DNA from: CAZPWQ01 sp964590495
Lineage (GTDB): Bacteria > Bacteroidota > Rhodothermia > Balneolales > Balneolaceae
NCBI GenBank assembly: GCA_964590495.1
Contig: CAZPWQ010000102.1
Span: 1 to 12,299 of the forward strand
Reading direction: 5' to 3'
DNA length: 12,299 bases
Numbering within the stretch: the stretch's first letter is position 1; the number at the start of each line of letters is the position of its first letter. This document shows, piece by piece, positions 1 to 6,275 of the stretch. The notes under the pieces were generated by a model. The model had not been told where the DNA came from and made no database searches. It saw only the letters and a list, made by a program, of their open reading frames with translations. The position numbers and the translations under genes were made by a program.

Positions 1-33
1 CGTTTAATCCAGTTTATATTTTCTGCCGGTTTT

Positions 34-65
34 AAAATGCGCACTTTTCAGTGCGCATTTTTTTT
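34..65 (+). terminator. Rho-independent terminator of an upstream gene
   Basis: A perfect 11-bp stem (34-44 pairing with 51-61) with a 6-base loop (TTTTCA) runs into a T tract ending at 65. The stem core is TGCGCAC/GTGCGCA. It lies only about 30 bases before aroE, so it most likely ends a transcript from a gene left of the window and insulates aroE. Bases 1-33 hold no identifiable gene. Confidence 0.9.
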
Positions 66-94
66 ATCATTTATTTTCTAAAGCCCCTGTTATA

Positions 95-955
95 ATGAAT
101 CTGACAAAGTTTACTCAAAGCAACACCTCCTCCGGTAAGCACTTTATGGTACTGGGGAAACCGATTTCCCACAGTCTATCTCCGCTGATGCATAATACTG
201 CGTTGAATTATTACGGTATGAAGGAGCAATACTTTGCTGTTGAACTGCAGGAAAATGAACTGACAGATCTGGCTGTACATCTGCATCGTGATGAGTTCCG
301 GGGCGCAAATATCACGCTGCCATACAAACGAACAATGATTGATTATCTCGATCATCTGGATGTTACTGCAAGGGATATAAAGGCGGTTAATACTATAGTA
401 AAGGAAGAGAACCAACTGGTAGGTTATAATACCGATATGTACGGTTTTGCCGCACCGCTTGCTGAATTCAGTGAGAAACTTGAGGGGGGACGCGCCATCG
501 TATTTGGAACGGGCGGAGCATCACGAGCTATAATTTCAGCTTTGTCGGATTTCAATATGGAGGAGATCGTGCTAATTTCAAGAAATCCGGGAGCATCTGA
601 TATATCAGTAAATCGGAATGACATCCGTATAGCAGGTTACGATGCGTGGTCTTCACTGGCCGTTGAGGCAGAACTTATTGTCAATGCAACACCTGTCGGT
701 ATGTATCCCAATGTCGACGATTGCCCCATTCGGGAATCAGAAAAACAATATTTGGGTGATCGCATTTGTTATGATATTGTTTACAATCCTCTGAAAACAA
801 CATTTCTCTCAATGGCAGACGAAGTCGGCGCTACAACGATAGGGGGACTCGAAATGTTAATTCAGCAGGGCAGCCGCTCTTTTGAGTTATGGAACGGAAA
901 ACCGTTTCCGGTTGAGAAAATCAGGCAGAAGTTATATGAAGAAATCAATCGATAA
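95..955 (+). CDS. aroE: Shikimate dehydrogenase
   Basis: AroE reduces 3-dehydroshikimate to shikimate with NADPH in the cytosolic shikimate pathway. At 286 aa it is slightly longer than the roughly 270 aa usual for the family. Visible motifs are the shikimate-binding SHSLSP (25-30) followed by LMHN, NITLPYK (72-78) with the catalytic Lys78, NTD (112-114) with the partner Asp114, the dinucleotide-binding GTGGASRA (138-145), a SRN turn (162-164) at the NADP-phosphate site, NATPVGMYP (197-205), and the C-terminal GLEMLIQQG (251-259). The ATG at 95 has no Shine-Dalgarno sequence and overlaps a TATAAT at 91-96. An in-frame ATG at 146 (Met18) would still leave the substrate motif but would cut into the first beta strand, so 95 is preferred. 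The 3' end overlaps pgeF, so the two are probably co-transcribed. Confidence 0.95.
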   Translation: MNLTKFTQSNTSSGKHFMVLGKPISHSLSPLMHNTALNYYGMKEQYFAVELQENELTDLAVHLHRDEFRGANITLPYKRTMIDYLDHLDVTARDIKAVNTIVKEENQLVGYNTDMYGFAAPLAEFSEKLEGGRAIVFGTGGASRAIISALSDFNMEEIVLISRNPGASDISVNRNDIRIAGYDAWSSLAVEAELIVNATPVGMYPNVDDCPIRESEKQYLGDRICYDIVYNPLKTTFLSMADEVGATTIGGLEMLIQQGSRSFELWNGKPFPVEKIRQKLYEEINR

Positions 956-1703
956 TTTAGCATTTAAAGTACCTGATTCTGTTGAAAACAGTCATCAGGT
1001 ACAGGCATGGTTTTCTCTGAAGAACAGTGACAAAGAAGCACCGGCAGGCATTATTAAAGGGCTGAATGTTGGCTTTAATACTCCGGAAACGAAGAAAGTT
1101 GTTACTGAAAACAGAGCGAGGTTAAGCAAAGCGTTGAATTTGGATTCCCAAAATATAGCATATGCCCGCCAGATTCACAGCAATAATGTTCAGACAGTAT
1201 TTCGGGGTGGAACTTATCCGCAGACGGATGCTCTTGTTACCCATATTTCGGATCTTACACTGGCTATCCAGGTAGCAGATTGTGCAGCTGTTTTATTATG
1301 GGATGACCTGAATAATGTAATAGCAGCTGCTCATGCAGGCTGGAAAGGGGCGGTTGGTCAAATTGTCCCGCTGACGATTAAAAGAATGATTTCACTCGGG
1401 GCGGAACCCCTGCAGATAAAAGCATATGTGAGTCCCTGCATTTCCTCTCAAAATTTTGAAGTCGGGACAAGTGTTGCAAAATTATTCCCCGATAAGTTTG
1501 TTGACTATGAGAGGTATAACAAACCACACATAAATTTAAAGGGATTAATCGCATCCCAAATGGAGGAATCGGGAGTTTTACGGGCTAATATTGAAATTGA
1601 TGAAGACTGCACTATCGAAAAAGATGAGCATTATTATTCTTATCGCCGGGAGGGGAAAATGAGCGGGCGCATGATGGGCCTCATCAGGATGGCCAGTAAA
1701 TAA
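936..1703 (+). CDS. pgeF: PgeF/YfiH/YlmD-family purine nucleosidase or peptidoglycan-editing factor
   Basis: This 255-aa protein has the hallmarks of the DUF152/'polyphenol oxidase' family, whose bacterial and human (LACC1/FAMIN) members are now known to act on purine nucleosides and, in E. coli, to affect peptidoglycan composition. The three zinc ligands are present: His81 (in YARQIHS), Cys116 (in VADCA) and His133 (in AAHAGWKG). Also present are TDALVT (97-102), the SPCIS loop (166-170) and the C-terminal YYSYRREGKMSGRMMGLI-type signature (233-250). The start is taken at ATG 936 (MKKSIDN), which overlaps the aroE 3' end by 20 bases. An earlier in-frame ATG at 882 would add 18 residues inside aroE that resemble no family N-terminus. 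The overlap implies translational coupling. The exact substrate cannot be read from sequence. Confidence 0.9.
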   Translation: MKKSIDNLAFKVPDSVENSHQVQAWFSLKNSDKEAPAGIIKGLNVGFNTPETKKVVTENRARLSKALNLDSQNIAYARQIHSNNVQTVFRGGTYPQTDALVTHISDLTLAIQVADCAAVLLWDDLNNVIAAAHAGWKGAVGQIVPLTIKRMISLGAEPLQIKAYVSPCISSQNFEVGTSVAKLFPDKFVDYERYNKPHINLKGLIASQMEESGVLRANIEIDEDCTIEKDEHYYSYRREGKMSGRMMGLIRMASK

Positions 1704-1784
1704 ACGTTGTTTTGAAGGGTTAATGTTATTTAAGAGATGTGAAACATGAAATCGAACTAATGTCGATCCTATATCAGCCATATA

Positions 1785-1816
1785 TTTTGTGTCTTGGCTG
1801 CTTTGCGTGGCGAAAA
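1785..1816 (+). repeat. Degenerate TTTGTG-type intergenic motif, copy 1
   Basis: A G/T-rich segment reading TTTTGTGTCTTGGCTG then CTTTGCGTGGCGAAAA lies in the 174-base gap between pgeF and dxr. Related segments occur at 9121-9150 and 11122-11150, all on the + strand and all ending in a TTT-N-GTGG core. A 6-bp inverted repeat, CAGCCA (1775-1780) and TGGCTG (1795-1800), spans its 5' half. The rest of the gap shows no gene, no terminator with a T tract and no confident promoter. Confidence 0.4.
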
Positions 1817-1877
1817 TCAGAGTTTAAATTGATTCTGACTTCTATCCGTTTTTATCTATCTTCAAGGCTCTTTTGAA

Positions 1878-3041
1878 TTGAACAGGAAATACTTGCAACC
1901 GCAAAAAATTGTCATACTCGGTTCCACCGGTTCCATTGGTGAACAGGCTCTCGAAATCATACGGGAGCATCCGGATAGTTTCAAAGTACTTGCCCTGAGC
2001 TGTAATCAAAGCTGGGAAAAGTTTGTTGAACAGATTAACGAGTTCAGGCCTGGATATGCTCTGATCACCGATGAAAACTATTTCTCGAATTTGAAAGATG
2101 CTGTTGGACATAATGATACAGAGATTCTTACCGGAAACGGCAAACTTGATGATCTTGCAACACTAGACGAAGCTGACACCATCCTGAACAGCCTGGTTGG
2201 GTTTACCGGTTTTGAACCGACAATTGCTGCGCTTAAAGCAGATAAAAAAGTAGCATTGGCGAATAAAGAATCATTGGTGGTAGGTGGTCAAATTATAAAT
2301 GACATCATTAAAGACCGGAGAGATCTGCTCGTCCCGGTAGATTCCGAACACAGTGCCATGCTTCAATGCCTGATTGGTGAGCCTCTGGATCGGATCGAAA
2401 AAATTATAATTACAGCAAGCGGCGGACCTTTTCGCACCTGGTCGGATGAACAGATGCAAAACATCACGGTTAGTGATGCGTTAGATCATCCGAACTGGTC
2501 GATGGGAGCAAAAATCACTATTGATTCGGCAACAATGATGAATAAAGGTCTGGAAATTATTGAGGCACACTGGTTATTTGATTTGCCACTGTCAAAAATT
2601 GAGGCTGTTGTGCATCCTCAAAGTATCATACACTCGGTGGTTACATTCACGGATGGCTCCAGCAAAGCACAGCTTGGGCCGCCAACGATGAAAGTCCCGA
2701 TATTATATGCATTGACATATCCCGGCCGATGTTTACTCGACGTTCCGCGCCTTGACTGGAAACAGGCATTCGAACTGACCTTTGAGCCGGTTGATACTGT
2801 CCGGTTCCCTTGCCTCAGGCTGGCAATAAATGCTGCAGAGGAAGCTGGAACGGCACCTTGTATCTTGAATGCGGCTAATGAGATAGCCGTCGAGCGGTTT
2901 CTGAATCAGGAAATTTCCTATATTAAGATTCCGGAAATCATTGAAAAATGCCTCGACAAACTCAATGGCGGTACAAATATTACGTTACATACGTTAAAAG
3001 AAATTGATAATAAAGCCAGGCTACTGGCTGCAACATTATAA
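1878..3041 (+). CDS. dxr: 1-deoxy-D-xylulose 5-phosphate reductoisomerase
   Basis: Dxr converts DXP to 2-C-methyl-D-erythritol 4-phosphate with NADPH, the committed step of MEP isoprenoid synthesis. The 387-aa length is normal. Motifs are NADPH-binding GSTGSIG (15-21), ANKESLVVGG (128-137), PVDSEH (153-158) with metal ligands Asp155 and Glu157, TASGGPFR (179-186), HPNWSMG (204-210), DSATMMNKGLEIIEAHW (216-232) with metal ligand Glu226, and HPQSIIHS. No ATG lies between the upstream in-frame TGA (1836-1838) and the GSTGSIG motif, so the start must be non-ATG. TTG 1878 is used here. TTG 1893 is a serious alternative because AGGA (1884-1887) sits 5 bases before it and translation would begin just before the first beta strand. 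rseP follows after 18 bases. Confidence 0.95.
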   Translation: MNRKYLQPQKIVILGSTGSIGEQALEIIREHPDSFKVLALSCNQSWEKFVEQINEFRPGYALITDENYFSNLKDAVGHNDTEILTGNGKLDDLATLDEADTILNSLVGFTGFEPTIAALKADKKVALANKESLVVGGQIINDIIKDRRDLLVPVDSEHSAMLQCLIGEPLDRIEKIIITASGGPFRTWSDEQMQNITVSDALDHPNWSMGAKITIDSATMMNKGLEIIEAHWLFDLPLSKIEAVVHPQSIIHSVVTFTDGSSKAQLGPPTMKVPILYALTYPGRCLLDVPRLDWKQAFELTFEPVDTVRFPCLRLAINAAEEAGTAPCILNAANEIAVERFLNQEISYIKIPEIIEKCLDKLNGGTNITLHTLKEIDNKARLLAATL

Positions 3042-3059
3042 AAAGTTTAGCTACACTTC

Positions 3060-4397
3060 ATGGAATGGATTTTAAGTTTACTGTCAACAATCGGCATCTT
3101 TGCCGCAGCTTTATTAATTCTTGTGTTTTTTCACGAGCTTGGTCATTTCCTTGCCGCCAAACTGTTCGGAATGCGTGTAGAGCGTTTTTCCCTGGGTTTC
3201 CCGCCACGTATCTGGGGTTTTAAAAAAGGAGAAACCGACTATTGCATAGGAGCAACTCCGCTGGGCGGATATGTTAAAATATCCGGTATGATTGATGAGA
3301 GCATGGATACCGAACATATTAACGAAGAACCAAAACCCTGGGAGTACCGCAGTAAACCGGTTTGGCAGCGTATTATAGTTATTACAGCAGGCGTTATCTT
3401 CAATATGATTCTTGCGGTTTTTATTTATGCCGGAATTACCCTCTCTCATGGAGAAACCAAAGTACAGCTCGACAGTGTGGAGGGAATTTATGTCTCTGAG
3501 AGTTCACTCGCGCACAAGGTCGGTTTTCAAACAGGGGATAAACTGGTGGGGGTCAATGGAGACCGCGTCGCTTATTTCGGGGAACTCTTTTCGCCGAGTC
3601 GTATAACTTCTTCTTCCTTGAGCTATACCGTTATGAGAGACGGCCGGGAAGTGAATATAGCACTACCCGATACCATTTTGGATGATATCGGTCAACAGGG
3701 GTTTATTTCGCTTATAAATGCACTTCCCAATAAAATAAGGGGCGTATCACCGGGTAGCCCGGCCGATGAAGCAGGTCTGCAGCAGGGAGACATTATTACT
3801 TCAATTGACGGAGAACCGGTCAATTACTGGCTACAGATAGTGGAAAAAATTCAAAATGCGGATGATTCTCTAAACTTGGTAGTACAGCGTGGTTCTGAAC
3901 AATTGAATTATAAGGTTAAGCCGAGTGAAAGTAATATATTGGGTATTTCTGCCCTCGATCCGAATGAATATTTCGAAATCGACCGATTTCGGTACGGTTT
4001 GTTCGGATCGCTCGGCGTTGGCGTTGAAAAAACAAATGAAGTTACGACTACAATTATACAGGGATTTGGCAAGTTGTTTTCCGGTTCTATCTCGGTACGC
4101 GAAAATCTTGGCGGACCGGTTGCAATTGCCAATATTACAAAAGAACAGACCGATGCAGGCGGCTTTCTCGGGTTTTGGACGATTACTGCTTTTCTCAGCA
4201 TTACGCTGGCTATCATGAATATTTTGCCTATCCCGGTTCTCGACGGTGGCCACCTTATGTTCCTGATTTATGAAGGTATAACACGCCGTGAACCATCTGC
4301 AAAGGTGCGAATGGTCTTGCAGCAAATCGGTTTTATTATCATTATAGCTCTATTCATCTTCGTTACCTTCAATGACATTATAAGACAATTTGGCTAG
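3060..4397 (+). CDS. rseP: RseP-family site-2 intramembrane zinc metalloprotease
   Basis: This is a membrane-embedded protease that, in known members, cleaves anti-sigma factors during envelope stress and clears remnant signal peptides. It has 445 aa, close to E. coli RseP. Transmembrane segment 1 (about 5-24) leads into the HELGH zinc motif at 25-29 (His25, Glu26, His29), followed by the membrane-reentrant region with GYV (70-72). A second hydrophobic segment lies at about 104-126. Two PDZ-like regions follow, at about 141-200 and a clearer one at 226-285 with GVSPGSPADEAGLQQGD. The third zinc ligand is Asp395 in NILPIPVLDGG (387-397), and a last hydrophobic helix lies at about 420-437. There is no obvious Shine-Dalgarno sequence, and the close spacing to dxr and psd indicates one transcript. 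The substrate anti-sigma factor is not in the window. Confidence 0.94.
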   Translation: MEWILSLLSTIGIFAAALLILVFFHELGHFLAAKLFGMRVERFSLGFPPRIWGFKKGETDYCIGATPLGGYVKISGMIDESMDTEHINEEPKPWEYRSKPVWQRIIVITAGVIFNMILAVFIYAGITLSHGETKVQLDSVEGIYVSESSLAHKVGFQTGDKLVGVNGDRVAYFGELFSPSRITSSSLSYTVMRDGREVNIALPDTILDDIGQQGFISLINALPNKIRGVSPGSPADEAGLQQGDIITSIDGEPVNYWLQIVEKIQNADDSLNLVVQRGSEQLNYKVKPSESNILGISALDPNEYFEIDRFRYGLFGSLGVGVEKTNEVTTTIIQGFGKLFSGSISVRENLGGPVAIANITKEQTDAGGFLGFWTITAFLSITLAIMNILPIPVLDGGHLMFLIYEGITRREPSAKVRMVLQQIGFIIIIALFIFVTFNDIIRQFG

Positions 4398-4408
4398 CAG
4401 GATATTAT

Positions 4409-5059
4409 ATGACGTTTGCACGTGAGGGATATAATACAATTCTGGTCGTTGTTGTCTTTGCGATTATTGTAAGTATCGGAGGTTTATTTCTGGATCACTG
4501 GGCCTCCTACATTATTTATTCGGCTATGCTGTTTTTAGTAGGTTTTATGCTCTTTTTTTTCAGGGATCCTGACCGGGAGATTCCAGATGAAGACAATTTA
4601 ATCATTGCACCTGCCGATGGTAGTATAGTTCTGATAAAAGAAGTGGAAGAGACTATTTATCTTAAAGCCAGGGCAAAACAGGTAAGTATCTTTTTATCTC
4701 CGTTAGATGTTCATGTCAACCGTATACCGGCTACCGGAACCATTGAATATTTGAAATACAATCCGGGTGTATACCTGATGGCGTGGGATCACCGTGCCTC
4801 GGATCTTAACGAACGTGCTGACTTTGGAATCAGACATCCTTCCGGCATTAAAATTTTCTTTCGCCAAATAACCGGTTTTCTGGCGCGTCGTATAGTTTAT
4901 CATATAAGCGAAGGGGACATGTTAAAAGCGGGGCAACGGTTCGGGATGATGAAATTTGGTTCCAGAATGGATATACTTGTACCGATAGATATTGAACTGC
5001 AAGTAAAAGAAGGGGACCGGACTGTAGCCGGTAAAACCATAATCGCTACTATTGAATAA
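4409..5059 (+). CDS. psd: Phosphatidylserine decarboxylase, short self-processing type
   Basis: Psd decarboxylates phosphatidylserine to phosphatidylethanolamine at the inner membrane. The 216-aa length fits the short bacterial/archaeal-type proenzyme. Two hydrophobic stretches (about 9-27 and 31-51) anchor it. Catalytic-region motifs are APADG (67-71, Asp70) and SPLDVHVNR (97-105, His102). The self-cleavage site is KFGSR (182-186): cleavage between Gly184 and Ser185 gives a large beta chain and a short alpha chain whose Ser185 becomes the pyruvoyl group. QITGFLARRIV (153-163) is also typical. The start at ATG 4409 has a plausible AGGA 6 bases upstream and lies 11 bases after the rseP stop. 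It works with PssA, whose gene is next on the same strand. Confidence 0.93.
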   Translation: MTFAREGYNTILVVVVFAIIVSIGGLFLDHWASYIIYSAMLFLVGFMLFFFRDPDREIPDEDNLIIAPADGSIVLIKEVEETIYLKARAKQVSIFLSPLDVHVNRIPATGTIEYLKYNPGVYLMAWDHRASDLNERADFGIRHPSGIKIFFRQITGFLARRIVYHISEGDMLKAGQRFGMMKFGSRMDILVPIDIELQVKEGDRTVAGKTIIATIE

Positions 5060-5142
5060 TTGTTACTTTTTTGTAAAAATAAATTATATACCCTCATGAA
5101 TCATAAGCTCATCTCAGTTAAGTGTCTTAATGAAGCGGATAA

Positions 5143-5242
5143 ATCCGGTATCTGGCATCCCCTACTACGCCAAGGCTTCGTAGGGCAGGCAGCATTTTAC
5201 CCTCTGAAGCCTTGCGCGCAGGAGGGCCGGCACCCAGCATCC
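5143..5242 (-). repeat. Composite intergenic repeat with hairpin, between psd and pssA
   Basis: Read on the - strand, this element starts with heptamers GGATGCT and GGGTGCC (5242-5229), passes through a hairpin region, and ends with GGATGCC, AGATACC and GGAT (5160-5143). The central hairpin has a perfect 9-bp stem, CAAGGCTTC (5171-5179) with GAAGCCTTG (5206-5214), extended inward by AGGG/CCCT (5182-5185 with 5200-5203). The same heptamer family appears at 9028-9060 and 12249-12269. The element fills most of the 191-base psd-pssA gap and ends 8 bases before the pssA ATG. No protein gene is credible here. Confidence 0.7.
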
Positions 5243-5250
5243 AGTAACTC

Positions 5251-6084
5251 ATGAAATACCCAATTCAAAAATGGAAACGATTTCGCCGGCGCCGCAAAAA
5301 AAGAAGCGGACGCAAACGTAAGCCTATCCCGAGGATTGCTGTTCCAAGTTTTTTTACTCTGATGAATCTTTTCTGCGGGTTTCTGGCCATCATCAGCATT
5401 GCAGAAGGACGCCTCTTCTTTGGAGCGTGGCTGATTGTATTTGCCGGACTTTTTGATGCACTGGATGGTTTTATGGCTCGTCTGTCTAATGCCACCAGTC
5501 AATTTGGTATCGAACTGGATTCCATAAGCGACGTTGTGTCTTTCGGAGTAGCACCAGGTTTTCTCCTTTATACATTCGGATTGAATGAGATGCCATTGGT
5601 GGGTATTATCCTGAGTGCACTTCCGCCGCTATGCGGGGCTGTCCGGCTTGCCCGTTATAATGTCGAGGCCCAGGATAGTCTGGAGGTTGATGAGGAACGT
5701 TCGGTTTTTTTCAAAGGTCTCCCGATACCTGCCCAGGCAATTATGATTTCCGCTTTTTACCTGACTTTCTTCAACAGCCTGGAATTGTTTGAAGGATTTA
5801 AGAATGGTATTAACACGATTCTTATACCCCTGATTGTTTTACTCTCATTTCTGATGGTCAGTACTATTCCATTTGATAAAATTCCCAATTTTGATAAAGA
5901 ATCTATCAAGCAGCATAAAGGTCGCATCTTCCTGTTTATGGTTTATCTGGCACTGATTATTCTTCTTCATGAAGTTGGATTAATGATCGTTTTTTCCGCT
6001 TTTATTCTCAAGGGTTTAATTCTTGGCGGTATCTTGTTCTGGAAAGAAGCTTTCGGGGATGATGACGGCCTGCATAATGCATAG
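5251..6084 (+). CDS. pssA: CDP-diacylglycerol-serine O-phosphatidyltransferase (phosphatidylserine synthase)
   Basis: PssA joins CDP-diacylglycerol and L-serine into phosphatidylserine in the membrane, supplying Psd. The CDP-alcohol phosphatidyltransferase signature is complete: Asp69-x2-Asp72-Gly73-x2-Ala76-Arg77-x8-Gly86-x3-Asp90-x3-Asp94. Hydrophobic helices lie at about 33-51, 55-70, 95-125, 145-160, 170-190 and 210-260, giving a 277-aa polytopic protein. The N-terminus (about residues 8-24) is extremely basic, nearly all Arg and Lys, before the family's usual PSFFTLMNLFCGF opening (32-44). An in-frame TAA at 5245-5247 means ATG 5251 is the earliest possible ATG start, and no Shine-Dalgarno sequence is visible. 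The sequence just upstream is a dispersed repeat. Among CDP-alcohol transferases, serine is the likeliest acceptor because psd is adjacent. Confidence 0.92.
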   Translation: MKYPIQKWKRFRRRRKKRSGRKRKPIPRIAVPSFFTLMNLFCGFLAIISIAEGRLFFGAWLIVFAGLFDALDGFMARLSNATSQFGIELDSISDVVSFGVAPGFLLYTFGLNEMPLVGIILSALPPLCGAVRLARYNVEAQDSLEVDEERSVFFKGLPIPAQAIMISAFYLTFFNSLELFEGFKNGINTILIPLIVLLSFLMVSTIPFDKIPNFDKESIKQHKGRIFLFMVYLALIILLHEVGLMIVFSAFILKGLILGGILFWKEAFGDDDGLHNA

Positions 6085-6107
6085 TAAGCATAGCATAGTA
6101 CCTAACT

Positions 6108-6214
6108 AAGGCTGGAGCAAAATTCTTACTCACAACCAAATTTCTTGGTGAGAAATGTGGGCTAAGGGCACCCAGTTTTTTAAAATGAAATATCGATCCT
6201 GGCCTTGTTTTTTT
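6108..6214 (+). promoter_or_regulatory. Possible structured leader or terminator between pssA and mgtE
   Basis: This part of the 191-base pssA-mgtE gap can fold. AAGGCTGG (6108-6115) can pair with CTGGCCTT (6199-6206) using two G-U pairs, and a 7-T tract follows at 6208-6214. Inside, CTCAC (6129-6133) pairs with GTGAG (6148-6152), and CTGG (6112-6115) can instead pair with CCAG (6172-6175), which is followed by a 6-T tract. These are two mutually exclusive folds, each ending in a T tract. It could be a simple terminator for pssA or a regulated leader for mgtE. It does not match the M-box magnesium riboswitch sequence as I know it. Confidence 0.3.
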
Positions 6215-6275
6215 GACGTTTTAATACGATTCTTAGACGCAACTCCTGCATTAGTAATTATGGAAAGTGTAACTT

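Noticed and set aside
936..1703. Laccase or multicopper polyphenol oxidase
   Set aside because: That is an old automatic name for this family. The sequence has the single His-Cys-His zinc site of the PgeF/YlmD/LACC1 group, not multicopper-oxidase motifs.
1704..1877. tRNA or small RNA gene in the pgeF-dxr gap
   Set aside because: No cloverleaf, T-loop consensus or terminator is present; there is only a 6-bp inverted repeat and the degenerate repeat.
3870..4325. 151-codon open frame on the - strand
   Set aside because: It is antisense to the conserved PDZ and LDG region of rseP, with no domain of its own.
5060..5254. 64-codon open frame on the + strand between psd and pssA
   Set aside because: It is built from the composite repeat and hairpin, with no start signal and no protein-like character.
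6108..6275. Known M-box (ykoK) magnesium riboswitch
   Set aside because: The conserved M-box core segments are not seen. Only a generic foldable leader is supported.
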